Shown here: one piece after another, positions 17,577 to 26,251 of the stretch
Layout: each line of letters opens with the position of its first letter
Position numbering within the stretch: the stretch's first letter is position 1
Assembly: GCA_030427865.1 (NCBI GenBank)
Contig: JAUICK010000001.1
Coordinates: forward strand, 496,001-560,000
Source of the DNA: Bacteroidia bacterium
Lineage (GTDB): Bacteria; Bacteroidota; Bacteroidia; Flavobacteriales; Flavobacteriaceae
Reading direction: 5' to 3'
Length of the DNA: 64,000 nt
Notes under the pieces: generated by a model
Databases searched by the model: none
Told to the model about the DNA's origin: nothing
What the model saw: only the letters and a program-made list of their open reading frames with translations
Position numbers and translations under genes: made by a program

Positions 17577-17906
17577 TTAAATACTACCAACTTTTACAGC
17601 TGTTCCAGTAATAGAAACTAACAATGTAGAAGAATTAGCTAATGGCTCTACATCTAATTTTATACCCACTATTGCATTTGCACCTAATTTTTTAGCATTG
17701 TCTCTTAAATTCTGAAAAGCTTTTTCTTTAATACTTTCTAAAGCTAAACTATATTTTTCGTAATATTTAGACATGCTAAACATATCTTTAAAAGACATTT
17801 TTGTACCATTTATAGTATAGGTAGAATCGTAAGCAGTACCTGTTACAATACCTAAATAATCTACTATTTTAAAATTTTCTATGTTGTTTGTTGTTGTTAA
17901 AATCAT
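17577..17906 (-). CDS. YbjQ/UPF0145-like heavy-metal-binding-domain protein
   Basis: A 109-residue soluble protein of the YbjQ fold (UPF0145, often called heavy-metal-binding domain). It starts MILTTTNNIE, has a central helix with KAFQNLRDNAKKLGANAIVG (residues about 69-88), and ends with ISGTAVKVGSI-type strands. Homologues form pentamers; the supposed metal-binding role is not well demonstrated. It follows the small membrane protein gene by seven bases and is probably cotranscribed with it. Confidence 0.8.
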   Translation of the reverse strand: MILTTTNNIENFKIVDYLGIVTGTAYDSTYTINGTKMSFKDMFSMSKYYEKYSLALESIKEKAFQNLRDNAKKLGANAIVGIKLDVEPLANSSTLLVSITGTAVKVGSI

Positions 17907-17913
17907 GTTATTT

Positions 17914-18162
17914 TTATTTTCTTGTAGGGATTTCTATAATATTAAACCAAAAAAGTATTAAAAAAATTATAATTAATAATGGATAAATCTTGTTTACAAC
18001 AAAGTAACTAATCTTATAAAAGTTATCATAAAAATGTAAAAGTTTTTCGTTTTTATTGCTAATACGTTTTCTAATATTCTGACTCGTTTTCTTTCTGAAG
18101 AAAATCAAAACAGGTATAGATAATAAAAAAAAGAAGCTTAAAATTAATTTTTGAAATATCAT
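17914..18162 (-). CDS. Small two-helix membrane protein of unknown function
   Basis: An 82-residue protein with hydrophobic segments at about residues 5-21 and 54-75, separated by a basic linker (RKKTSQNIRKRISNKNEK). I do not recognise a family. It sits between rnr (12 bases upstream) and the YbjQ-like gene (7 bases downstream) on the same strand, which supports it being a real gene of that unit. Confidence 0.55.
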   Translation of the reverse strand: MIFQKLILSFFFLLSIPVLIFFRKKTSQNIRKRISNKNEKLLHFYDNFYKISYFVVNKIYPLLIIIFLILFWFNIIEIPTRK

Positions 18163-18174
18163 TACTCATACAAA

Positions 18175-20376
18175 TTAATCTTCAATTAAATTAAAATCTA
18201 AATGTTTGCGTTCTAAATCGGTCTTTTTTACTTGCACTTTTACACCATCTCCAAGTTGATACAAATGTTTGGTAGATTGCCCAACAATTGCATATTGTTC
18301 TTCATCAAAAATATAATAATCGCTTTTTATATCTCTAATTCTAACCATTCCTTCGCATTTATTTTTGGTAATTTCAACGTAAATTCCCCATTCTGTGACA
18401 CCAGTAATTACACCATTAAAAACTTCATCTTTATGATCTTGCATATATTTTACTTGCATATATTTAATAGAATCACGCTCTGCTTTACTGGCTAATTCCT
18501 CACGTTTAGAAGAATGTTTACACTTTTCTTCATAAACATCTTGTTTTACGCTATTTCCGCCATCTAAATAATGTTGAAGTAATCTATGTGTCATAACATC
18601 AGGATAACGTCTAATAGGTGATGTAAAATGGCTGTAATACTCAAATGCTAATCCATAGTGACCAATATTTTGAGTAGTATATACAGCTTTAGACATAGAA
18701 CGAATTGCTAAAGTCTCTATCATATTCGATTCTGCTTTCCCATGCACATCACTTAATAATTTATTTAAAGAATCTGAAGTAGATTCTTTAGTATTGGTAT
18801 TAATTTTATACCCAAATTTACTGATGATGTTTTGCAAAGACGCTAATTTTTCAACATCTGGTTCATCATGCACTCTGTAAATAAAGGTTTTGTTTGATGG
18901 CTTCCCTCCTTTTGATTTTCCAATAAATTCAGCTACTTTTCTATTCGCTAACAACATGAATTCTTCAATGAGTTTATTAGCATCTTTCGCTTCTTTAAAA
19001 TACACTCCAACAGGATTCGCTTCTTCATCTAAATTGAACTTTACTTCTACTCTATCAAAAGAAATTGCACCTTGTTTCATCCTCTTTTTTCTGAGGATTT
19101 TAGCCAATTCATCTAATTTTAAAGTGGCTTCTACAATAGCATCATCTACTGTATATTCTTGTCCTGTTAAAGAAACATTTGATGGAATGATATTGTTCTT
19201 ATTTTCGATGATTGCCTGAGCTTCTTCATATGCAAAACGTTTGTCTGAATACGTAACTGTTCTACCAAACCATTGATTGATAATTTGTGCTTTTTCGTTA
19301 ATTTCAAACACAGCAGAAAAAGTTAATTTTTCTTCATTCGGTCGTAAAGAACACACACCATTACTCAACATTTCTGGTAACATGGGTACTACTCTATCAA
19401 CTAAATATACAGATGTTGCTCTGTCATAAGCTTCATCATCTAAAATGGTTTTTGGTTGTACATAATGAGATACATCTGCAATATGAATTCCTATTTCATA
19501 GTTCCCATTTTCTAATTTTGTAAATGATAATGCATCATCAAAATCTTTAGCATCTTTTGGATCTATGGTAAACGTTAAATCGTCTCTCATATCTCTACGT
19601 TTGGCAATTTCATCTTTGGTAATTTCTATAGAAAGCGTTTCTGCATCTTTTTCTACTTCTTCTGGAAATTCGTAAGGTAAATCATACTCTAATAAAATAG
19701 AATGCATTTCTGTATTATGATCTCCTGGTTTACCTAAAACTTTGGTAATTTTTCCAAACGGATTCTTCGATTTTTCTGGCCAATCAGTAATGGTAGCTTG
19801 TACTTTATCTCCGTGTTCAGCGCCATTTAATTTGTTTTGCGATATAAAAATATCTGCATACATTTTATTACTATCTGGCAATACAAATCCAAAGTTTTTA
19901 CTCATTTGTAAAACACCAACAAATTCTGTTTTTGCACGCTCTAAAACTTCTACAACATCTGCTTCTAATTTGTTAGATCTTCGTTTTTTATACACATAAA
20001 CTTTTACAGTGTCGTTATGTAACGCTTTACCTAAATTAACATTTGGCACAAAAATATCATCTTCGTAATCATCAGAAATAAAATATCCATTTCCATTAGA
20101 TGTAGTATCTATTTTTCCAATAGAATACTTTCGGTCTTCGTTAATTTGATATTTACCTCTATCTATTTCTTTAATTTTTTTGGTAGCTGTTAGTTCTGCT
20201 AACTTTTTTAAAACTTGGGTTTTTCCATCGGTATCAGAAATTCCTAATTGCGCAGCAATTTGTTTGTAATTGTAAAACTTATCACTGTCTTGGTTTAATA
20301 TTTTAAATATATTTCGGGTTAAATCTTTAATAACTTTACCTTTCTTTTTATATATTTTTTTCTTCTTTCTTGTCAT
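18175..20376 (-). CDS. rnr: Ribonuclease R
   Basis: A 733-residue 3'-5' exoribonuclease that degrades structured RNA. Domain order: an N-terminal winged-helix region (about 10-70), two cold-shock OB domains (about 70-240), the RNB catalytic domain (about 255-600; DPKDAKDFDDALS contains the metal-binding aspartates) and a C-terminal S1 domain (about 640-725, ending DLERKHLDFNL). The very basic start (MTRKKKKIYKKKGK) is usual. It is the first gene of a minus-strand unit and is divergent from the lipid-kinase gene. Confidence 0.96.
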   Translation of the reverse strand: MTRKKKKIYKKKGKVIKDLTRNIFKILNQDSDKFYNYKQIAAQLGISDTDGKTQVLKKLAELTATKKIKEIDRGKYQINEDRKYSIGKIDTTSNGNGYFISDDYEDDIFVPNVNLGKALHNDTVKVYVYKKRRSNKLEADVVEVLERAKTEFVGVLQMSKNFGFVLPDSNKMYADIFISQNKLNGAEHGDKVQATITDWPEKSKNPFGKITKVLGKPGDHNTEMHSILLEYDLPYEFPEEVEKDAETLSIEITKDEIAKRRDMRDDLTFTIDPKDAKDFDDALSFTKLENGNYEIGIHIADVSHYVQPKTILDDEAYDRATSVYLVDRVVPMLPEMLSNGVCSLRPNEEKLTFSAVFEINEKAQIINQWFGRTVTYSDKRFAYEEAQAIIENKNNIIPSNVSLTGQEYTVDDAIVEATLKLDELAKILRKKRMKQGAISFDRVEVKFNLDEEANPVGVYFKEAKDANKLIEEFMLLANRKVAEFIGKSKGGKPSNKTFIYRVHDEPDVEKLASLQNIISKFGYKINTNTKESTSDSLNKLLSDVHGKAESNMIETLAIRSMSKAVYTTQNIGHYGLAFEYYSHFTSPIRRYPDVMTHRLLQHYLDGGNSVKQDVYEEKCKHSSKREELASKAERDSIKYMQVKYMQDHKDEVFNGVITGVTEWGIYVEITKNKCEGMVRIRDIKSDYYIFDEEQYAIVGQSTKHLYQLGDGVKVQVKKTDLERKHLDFNLIED

Positions 20377-20485
20377 TTATTCTTACTTCTATTTATTCTT
20401 GCAAAATACAATTCTTACAATTTACTTTTATTAAAAAAATGTTATGATTCTATTTTGTATTTTGGTTGATTATTAATTTTATTTT

Positions 20486-21394
20486 ATGTCTAATTCTTGG
20501 TTTTTAATTGTAAATCCTACCTCAGGAAATCGGAATTTTTCGAAGCAGTGGAAGGAAATTCAGCAAATTTTAAAACTCAAGAAAATTAACTATTCTTTTG
20601 TTTTTACACGGTATTCTAAACACGAAATTGAATTGGTGCAAAGAGCAACTCAACAAGGTTTTAGAACTATTATTTCGATTGGTGGAGATGGAACACTACA
20701 TCATGTAGTTAACGGAATAATGCTGCAAACATACATAAAAACTTCGGATATAACTATTGGCGTAATTCCTTTAGGAACTGGAAACGATTGGATAAAAACG
20801 TATCACATTCCGAATTCTATTGAAAAAGCAATTGAAATCATCCTCAGAAAAAAAACCATTTTACAAGATATTGGTGTTATAGAAACAGATGATAAAAAAG
20901 TACATTATTTTAACAATGTAGCAGGTTTAGGGTATGATGGTTATATTGTAAATAAACTAAAATCTTTAAAAAAATTAGGGGGAATTTCTTATGTTTTAGC
21001 AGGTATTTATGGTTTGTTATTTTATAAAAAATCAACTTTTAAAATTTTATTTGATGATGAAACTATAGAAACCAATTGTTTGATGACAATTTTTGGTATT
21101 TGTAAATTTTCTGGTGGAGGTATGCAGTTTACCAAAGATGTAAACACTAAAGATGGTTTATTAGATATTACCATTGCTAAAAATTTAAATTTGTTTGATT
21201 TAATCTTTAATCTTCCAAAATTATATTCTGGTAAAATAGTACATCATAAAAAAGTAGCAACTTATAAAACCAAAGAAATTAAGGTAATTCCACAAAACTC
21301 AAAACCATATATACAAGCAGATGGAGAATTGATTGGATCTGGAGAAGTGAATGTAAAAATTCTACCAAAAGTATTACAATTTATTATTTCTTAA
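20486..21394 (+). CDS. Diacylglycerol kinase-family lipid kinase (YegS/BmrU-like)
   Basis: A 302-residue protein of the DAGK catalytic family. The nucleotide-binding loop GGDGTLH is at residues 66-72, and a second motif IPLGTGNDW follows near residues 99-107. N-terminal VNPTSGN is also typical. The C-terminal domain is all-beta (GGGMQFTKDVNTKDGLLDI). The enzyme likely phosphorylates a lipid such as diacylglycerol or a sphingoid base at the inner membrane; the exact lipid cannot be told. It is divergent from rnr and is followed by a 59-aa membrane peptide gene. Confidence 0.9.
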   Translation: MSNSWFLIVNPTSGNRNFSKQWKEIQQILKLKKINYSFVFTRYSKHEIELVQRATQQGFRTIISIGGDGTLHHVVNGIMLQTYIKTSDITIGVIPLGTGNDWIKTYHIPNSIEKAIEIILRKKTILQDIGVIETDDKKVHYFNNVAGLGYDGYIVNKLKSLKKLGGISYVLAGIYGLLFYKKSTFKILFDDETIETNCLMTIFGICKFSGGGMQFTKDVNTKDGLLDITIAKNLNLFDLIFNLPKLYSGKIVHHKKVATYKTKEIKVIPQNSKPYIQADGELIGSGEVNVKILPKVLQFIIS

Positions 21395-21464
21395 AGTTTT
21401 CTTAAAAAAATTGTAACGTTTTCTAAATTAGTACGTCTTTATAGTAAGAACAACCTATTTAGAG

Positions 21465-21644
21465 ATGAAAAATCTACGTAAAATTATCGTTTTATTTGCT
21501 GTTATTTTCTTTACAGGGATAGCTGTAACTGTGATGACGGTAAATTCTTCTTTAAATAAAACAGAACCACCAACAAAAGCTTCAGAAATTCAAAAAGACA
21601 CTACTTATCTTTTAAAAGCTGAAAAGAAAACTGAAACGGTTTAA
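21465..21644 (+). CDS. Small single-pass membrane protein, 59 residues
   Basis: An ATG at 21465 opens a 59-codon frame. It has a basic start (MKNLRKI), one hydrophobic helix (about residues 7-25, IVLFAVIFFTGIAVTVMTV) and a polar, Lys/Thr-rich tail of about 33 residues (for example EPPTKASEIQKDTTY). This N-in, single-span layout and the normal codon use make it a credible gene, although no family is recognised. It sits 70 bases after the lipid kinase and just ahead of the AT-rich stretch with DnaA-box-like motifs. Confidence 0.5.
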   Translation: MKNLRKIIVLFAVIFFTGIAVTVMTVNSSLNKTEPPTKASEIQKDTTYLLKAEKKTETV

Positions 21645-22212
21645 ATTCTATTTTACTTTTTAAAATTTACCTTTCTTTATTTTTTATACTTATCAACATT
21701 TTATATTATATGTATTTTTCTTTTATAAAATTTTTAAAAACTATAATGTTTATAATAGCATGTGAATAGTTACTATAAAAAAGTTACTTTTTATTTCTAT
21801 AATTAAGTTATTAAAAATCATTGACATTTTATAAGAACTTTAACCACTTAAAAATCAATCTAAAAATAGAGTTATTAACATAAGTTATAAACAGGTATTA
21901 ACCTTTTTTTATTAATAAATAACACTACTTTTTATGTAAATAAATTGTAAATTTTCTGTTGATAAACTTTTATCAAAAACTAAAAATAAAATTTGCATAT
22001 GTTAAGCTCTTCCCTGTATTGTAATAATAATTAGAACTACCAAAAAAAGTTTCGAGTTTTTAATGATAAGTTCTTAACATTAGCTTAATATACCTAAATA
22101 CTTTAAAAATAAGGAGTTATTAAAAATAGATAAATTAATGTTGTTTATAACTGTTCATAACCGCTATTTTCTATATTTTTGTACTATACAACACAATTAA
22201 AATCAACAAATT
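21645..22212. other. Candidate replication-origin-like AT-rich region with DnaA-box-like motifs
   Basis: There is no gene in these 568 bases. The stretch is extremely AT-rich and holds seven 9-mers of the form TTATNNACA: plus strand at 21690-21698 (TTATCAACA), 21872-21880 (TTATTAACA) and 21885-21893 (TTATAAACA); minus strand at 21747-21755, 21957-21965, 22142-22150 and 22152-22160. None is the exact TTATCCACA box. Runs of A/T between them would suit an unwinding element. The interpretation is inference; the same region must also carry the rpiB promoter. Confidence 0.4.
22174..22181 (+). promoter_or_regulatory. Candidate -7 element of the rpiB promoter
   Basis: TATTTTTG fits TAnnTTTG and lies 31 bases before the rpiB start codon. 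A matching TTTG -33 box at the right spacing is not obvious. Confidence 0.4.
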
Positions 22213-22647
22213 ATGACAATTGCCATAGGTAATGATCACGCAGGTACAGCATATAAATTCGAAATTATAAAACATTTAGAAAAAAAAGGGTATTCTGTTC
22301 TAAATTTTGGAACTGATACCAATAATTCTATGGATTATCCTGATGCAATTCACCCAACAGCAAATGCAGTAGAATCTGGTAAAGCAGCATTAGGTATTAT
22401 TTTATGTGGTTCTGGTAATGGAGCACAAATGACTGCTAACAAACACCAAGGAATTAGAGCTGCTTTATGTTGGAATAATGAATTGGTTGCGTTAACAAGA
22501 CAACACAATAATGCAAATATATTAACCATTCCTGCGCGTTTTGTGTCTTTACAACAAGCATTAGGTTTTGTAGATATATTTTTAACTACTGATTTTGAAG
22601 GTGGAAGACACCAAAATAGAGTTGATAAAATTTCTTGTGTTAGGTAG
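22213..22647 (+). CDS. rpiB: Ribose-5-phosphate isomerase B
   Basis: A 144-residue enzyme of the RpiB/LacAB family that interconverts ribose 5-phosphate and ribulose 5-phosphate in the pentose phosphate pathway. The substrate-binding GNDHAG is at residues 6-11. The catalytic base region GIILCGSGNG has Cys65, and RQHNNANIL carries the conserved His/Asn region. The length is normal for the family. It is followed by a partial palindromic repeat and the ElaA-like gene. Confidence 0.95.
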   Translation: MTIAIGNDHAGTAYKFEIIKHLEKKGYSVLNFGTDTNNSMDYPDAIHPTANAVESGKAALGIILCGSGNGAQMTANKHQGIRAALCWNNELVALTRQHNNANILTIPARFVSLQQALGFVDIFLTTDFEGGRHQNRVDKISCVR

Positions 22648-22664
22648 AAAATAAATTTTAAACC

Positions 22665-22718
22665 TGTCATTTCGATTGAATTTTCGAAGAATGAGAAAAT
22701 TTGTATTTAGAAATCTTT
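22665..22718. repeat. Partial copy of the TGTCATTTCGA intergenic element
   Basis: TGTCATTTCGATTGAATTTT begins at about 22665 and is followed by GAGAAAAT and AAATCTTT, matching the left arm of the element at 9369-9458. The right arm (AAATGACA) is missing, so this copy is degenerate. Confidence 0.45.
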
Positions 22719-22726
22719 AATTAACA

Positions 22727-23167
22727 ATGAACTTCATTACAAAATCTTTCCAAGAGTTAACAATAACAGAGTTGTATCAAATACTACAATTACGTTCTGA
22801 AGTTTTTGTAGTAGAGCAAGATTGTGTCTACCAAGATTTAGATTTTAAAGACCAAAAAGCTTTACATATTTTAGGTTTTAAAAACAATAAAATTGTAGCG
22901 TATACTCGTGTTTTTAAAGCAGGCGATTATTTTGAAAACGCAAGTATTGGTAGAGTAGTAGTGGCTGCTTCAGAAAGAAAATTTGGTTATGGTTTTCATT
23001 TAATGAAAGCTTCTATAAAAGCGATAGAAGATCATTTTAATACAACAAAAATTACAATTTCTGCTCAAGTTTATCTCACTAAATTTTACAATTCTCTGGG
23101 ATTTAATAAAATAGGAGAGGAGTATTTAGAAGATGGAATTCCACACATAAGAATGGATAAAAATTAA
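22727..23167 (+). CDS. ElaA-family GNAT N-acetyltransferase
   Basis: A 146-residue protein with the ElaA signature LYQILQLRSEVFVVEQDC at residues 15-32 (aromatic then VEQ), followed by the GNAT acetyl-CoA-binding strand-helix (SIGRVVVAASERKFGYGFHLM, with the RKFGYG loop in place of the usual Q/RxxGxG/A). The C-terminal motif YLTKFYNSLGF is also typical. The substrate is unknown. Its stop codon overlaps the end of a small convergent membrane-protein frame by four bases. Confidence 0.85.
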   Translation: MNFITKSFQELTITELYQILQLRSEVFVVEQDCVYQDLDFKDQKALHILGFKNNKIVAYTRVFKAGDYFENASIGRVVVAASERKFGYGFHLMKASIKAIEDHFNTTKITISAQVYLTKFYNSLGFNKIGEEYLEDGIPHIRMDKN

Positions 23168-23274
23168 TCATTCTTTTTAGTCATTTTATAAACTAAATAT
23201 CCAAAACCAACTAAAAAGTGTAAAATAATTATTACTGCTGCTATATATAAAGTTGTATTAGAATTATCATTCAT
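23164..23274 (-). CDS. Very small single-pass membrane protein, 36 residues
   Basis: Read on the minus strand from the ATG at 23274: 36 codons with a polar start (MNDNSNTT), one hydrophobic helix (about residues 9-29, including IAAVIIILHFLVGFGYLVY) and a basic end (KMTKKND). It follows the pseudouridine synthase gene by 44 bases on the same strand, and its 3' end overlaps the ElaA-like stop by four bases. The positive-inside layout supports a real membrane peptide, but no family is recognised. Confidence 0.45.
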   Translation of the reverse strand: MNDNSNTTLYIAAVIIILHFLVGFGYLVYKMTKKND

Positions 23275-23318
23275 AGGTCAAAATTAGAAAGATAATTTTT
23301 CTTTATATGTGATAAATG

Positions 23319-23891
23319 TTACATGAATTTATCAACTTCAATAACACCACCAACTTCTAAGTTTCCTAACTCAATTTCACCAATTCTAACTCTCATTAAA
23401 CGTAAAGTTGGAAAACCTACAGCAGCAGTCATTTTACGCACTTGTCTAAATTTACCTTCAGTTAAGGTAATCGAAATCCAAGAAGTTAGACCATGTCTAT
23501 CATCTCTAATTTTTTGTATTCTTTGAGGAAAATTAGGTGTTTTAATTATAGATACTTTACATTTTTTTGTGATGTATTTTTTTCCATTAAAACCAATTTC
23601 TACCCCAGTTTTTAATTTATCTACTGCATTTTGTGTAATAATTCCATCTACTTGAACATAATACTCTTTTTCAATCTTACCTCTTGTTGTTATAAAATCG
23701 CTTACTTTTCCATCTGTAGTTAATAACAACAAACCTTCAGATTTTACATCCAGTCTGCCAATTGCCATAGTTTTATCAGGAAAATCATACAATTCTCCTA
23801 ATAATTTTTTCTTTCTTTTAGTTTGGTTGTTAATAAACTGAGATAAGAACCCATAAGGTTTATAAATGATAAAATGTCGATGTTTTGTCAT
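23319..23891 (-). CDS. RsuA/RluE-family rRNA pseudouridine synthase
   Basis: A 190-residue enzyme with the catalytic motif GRLDVKSEGLLLLTTDG (residues 45-61). Asp48 is the nucleophile-like aspartate of this superfamily. The C-terminal GKFRQVRKM motif is also present. The N-terminal S4 domain of RsuA/RluB is missing and the protein starts directly at the catalytic domain (HFIIYKPYGFLSQF), which points to the RluE type acting on 23S rRNA. The target uridine is inferred from the family only. It is divergent from recA. Confidence 0.9.
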   Translation of the reverse strand: MTKHRHFIIYKPYGFLSQFINNQTKRKKKLLGELYDFPDKTMAIGRLDVKSEGLLLLTTDGKVSDFITTRGKIEKEYYVQVDGIITQNAVDKLKTGVEIGFNGKKYITKKCKVSIIKTPNFPQRIQKIRDDRHGLTSWISITLTEGKFRQVRKMTAAVGFPTLRLMRVRIGEIELGNLEVGGVIEVDKFM

Positions 23892-24003
23892 TAATTATTT
23901 TGATGTTAACAATACTACAAAAATGAAATTAAAATGTTAGGATTTTAAATGTAGTTTTTTGTAACTTGTCTCACTTTAAAAAATAGAAATTTCAAGATTA
24001 TTT

Positions 24004-25011
24004 ATGGCGACAGATAAAGAAAAACAAGCTAAATTAAAAGCACTGCAACTTACATTAGATAAGTTAGATAAGACTTATGGTAAAGGTTCTGTAATGAAAT
24101 TAGGAGATGTGGTTACAGAAGATGTAGATGCAATTTCATCAGGCTCTTTAGGGTTAGATTTAGCTTTAGGAGTAGGTGGTTACCCAAGAGGAAGAGTTAT
24201 TGAAATTTATGGACCAGAATCTTCTGGTAAAACAACATTAACCATTCATGCAATTGCTGAAGCTCAAAAAGCGGGAGGTATAGCAGCTTTTATTGATGCT
24301 GAGCATGCTTTTGATAAGTTTTATGCAGAAAATTTAGGTGTAGATATAGATAATCTAATCATCTCTCAACCAGATCATGGAGAGCAAGCTTTAGAAATTG
24401 CAGACAATTTAATTAGATCTGGAGCTATTGATATTGTGGTAATAGATTCTGTTGCAGCATTAACTCCAAAATCTGAGATTGAAGGAGAAATGGGAGATTC
24501 TAAAATGGGACTTCATGCACGTTTAATGTCTCAAGCATTACGAAAATTAACAGGTACAATTTCTAAAACAAATTGTACAGTTATATTTATTAACCAGTTA
24601 AGAGAAAAAATTGGGGTAATGTTTGGAAATCCAGAAACAACTACTGGTGGAAACGCATTAAAGTTTTACGCTTCTGTACGTTTAGATATTAGAAGAAGAA
24701 CACAAATTAAAGACGGAGACAGAGTTATTGGAAACAGTACCAAAGTTAAAGTTGTAAAAAATAAAGTTGCACCACCTTTTCAAGTGGCAGAATTTGATAT
24801 TATGTACGGACAAGGTATTTCTAAAGTTGGTGAAGTTTTAGACATAGGTGTAGAATTAGGTATTGTAAAGAAAAGTGGTTCTTGGTTTAGTTACGGAGAA
24901 ACCAAATTAGGTCAGGGTAGAGATGCAGTAAAAGGTTTAATAAAAGATAACCCTGAATTAATGGAAGAGTTAGAAAGTAAAATAAAAGAAGCTATTGAAA
25001 ATCAAGATTAA
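24004..25011 (+). CDS. recA: Recombinase RecA
   Basis: A 335-residue protein with the Walker A motif GPESSGKT at residues 70-77, Walker B region [10 protein letters not shown] and the L2 loop region [17 protein letters not shown]. It catalyses homologous strand exchange and LexA cleavage in species having LexA. I see no recognisable SOS operator in the 112 bases upstream, in keeping with the poorly defined SOS systems of Flavobacteriia. A strong terminator follows, so it is probably monocistronic. Confidence 0.98.
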   Translation: MATDKEKQAKLKALQLTLDKLDKTYGKGSVMKLGDVVTEDVDAISSGSLGLDLALGVGGYPRGRVIEIYGPESSGKTTLTIHAIAEAQKAGGIAAFIDAEHAFDKFYAENLGVDIDNLIISQPDHGEQALEIADNLIRSGAIDIVVIDSVAALTPKSEIEGEMGDSKMGLHARLMSQALRKLTGTISKTNCTVIFINQLREKIGVMFGNPETTTGGNALKFYASVRLDIRRRTQIKDGDRVIGNSTKVKVVKNKVAPPFQVAEFDIMYGQGISKVGEVLDIGVELGIVKKSGSWFSYGETKLGQGRDAVKGLIKDNPELMEELESKIKEAIENQD

Positions 25012-25039
25012 GTATTAAAAGTTCTAACTATTATTATTA

Positions 25040-25077
25040 ACTGTCATAGAAGTAATCAATCTATGGCAGTTTTTTTA
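25040..25077 (+). terminator. Rho-independent terminator after recA
   Basis: The arms ACTGTCATAGA (25040-25050) and TCTATGGCAGT (25060-25070) pair with one G-U and are followed by seven T residues. Confidence 0.88.
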
Positions 25078-25089
25078 TATTTATAAAAG

Positions 25090-25634
25090 ATGTTTAAAGT
25101 ATCTAACAACATACATTTAAAAGAAATTACACCTTTAGAAACCGAAACTCTTTTTAAGTTGATGCAAGAAATCTATCCTTTAGCATATACGCATTTTTGG
25201 ATTGATGATGGAGATTGGTATGTAAAAACTCAATATGCTAAAGAGAATATTTTAAAAGAATTATCGCAACCAAATACAGAGTACTATTTTATCCTTTTTA
25301 ATAATGAGGTTATAGGCAATTTTAGAATAATTTGGGATGAAAAATTAGAGGGTTTATTAGAAGAAAAACAAGTAAAATTACACCGTATTTATTTACATCA
25401 AAAAACACAAGGAAAAGGAATTGGTAAAACACTTCTTTACTTCTTTCTTGGTTAGAGCAAAAAGCACATCAAAAAGAATACACAGTTGTTTGGTTAGATG
25501 CTATGGATGAACAACCACAAGCATTTCAGTTTTATAAAAAACAAGGATATACCTATTTTTCTCATAGTTTTCTTCCTTACAAATTACTAGTTGATAAGTT
25601 TAGAAAAATGAGTCAGGTGTATAAAAAACTCTAA
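25090..25634 (+). pseudogene. GNAT N-acetyltransferase broken by an 8-bp tandem duplication
   Basis: The frame from 25090 runs 121 codons through a normal GNAT start and acetyl-CoA loop (TQGKGIGKTLL), then ends at 25455. The remaining family sequence (SWLEQKAHQKEY, then FYKKQGYTYF) continues in another frame to 25634. The break is an exact tandem duplication of ACTTCTTT at 25431-25438 and 25439-25446. Removing one copy restores a single 178-residue protein that reads KTLLSWLEQ across the junction. As it stands, the product lacks the C-terminal strands and is probably inactive. A sequencing error is possible but less likely for an exact 8-bp duplication. Confidence 0.8.
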
Positions 25635-25636
25635 AT

Positions 25637-25789
25637 TTATTCTTTAGACAATATTTTTACCAACCAAAGAATTAAATAAGCTCCAATACCAAAACCAGCT
25701 AATAATACCATTAAAACAAATAATATTCTTATATTTTTTGCTGTAAAATTTGTTTTTGTGCTTAACCATTCGCAAACTCCTAAAATCAT
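25637..25789 (-). CDS. PspC-domain-like small membrane protein, 50 residues
   Basis: Read on minus from the ATG at 25789: 50 residues beginning MILGVCEWLS, then TAKNIRILFVLMVLLAG and GAYLILWLVKIL. This follows the PspC pattern (GVC-GLA, R-x-x-F-V-L, then YLILWL) closely. PspC proteins are inner-membrane partners of envelope-stress systems; this short version contains little more than the domain. It lies upstream of dut on the same strand, and its end is two bases from the convergent broken GNAT gene. Confidence 0.65.
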   Translation of the reverse strand: MILGVCEWLSTKTNFTAKNIRILFVLMVLLAGFGIGAYLILWLVKILSKE

Positions 25790-25819
25790 AATTTTAATTT
25801 TTTTATTATTAATATTAGT

Positions 25820-26251
25820 TTAAACTCCTGTACTTCCAAAACCACCTGCTCCACGTTTGGTTTCAGACAAAATTTCTACTTCTTGCCAATTTACACGTTC
25901 GTGTTTTGCAATCACTAATTGCGCAATTCTTTCACCATCATTTACCACAAAATCTTCATTAGAAAGGTTTACTAAGATTACCCCAATTTCTCCACGATAA
26001 TCTGCATCTACAGTTCCTGGAGCGTTTAAAACAGTGATTCCTTTTTTTGCAGCTAAACCACTTCTTGGTCTTACTTGCGCTTCAAAACCAATAGGTAAAG
26101 CTATAAACAAACCTGTTTTTACAATAGCTCTTTCTAAAGGTTTTAGAACCACAGGTTTATTGAGTTCAGCTCTTAAATCCATTCCTGCAGCTCCTTCAGT
26201 TTCGTAATTTGGTGTAGCGTGTTTTGATTTATTAATTATTTGTACGTTCAT
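25820..26251 (-). CDS. dut: Deoxyuridine 5'-triphosphate nucleotidohydrolase
   Basis: A 143-residue trimeric dUTPase converting dUTP to dUMP and pyrophosphate, which prevents uracil incorporation and feeds dTMP synthesis. All five motifs are visible: GAAGMDLRA (motif 1), RPRSGLAAK (2), [13 protein letters not shown] (3), GERIAQLVI (4) and [10 protein letters not shown] (5). The start ATG directly abuts the stop of the upstream esterase gene (no gap), so the two are probably cotranscribed. Confidence 0.97.
   Translation of the reverse strand: MNVQIINKSKHATPNYETEGAAGMDLRAELNKPVVLKPLERAIVKTGLFIALPIGFEAQVRPRSGLAAKKGITVLNAPGTVDADYRGEIGVILVNLSNEDFVVNDGERIAQLVIAKHERVNWQEVEILSETKRGAGGFGSTGV

Noticed and set aside
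18232..18495. Plus-strand frame opposite the S1 domain of rnr
   Set aside because: It is a shadow frame of a conserved gene, with no homology or start context.
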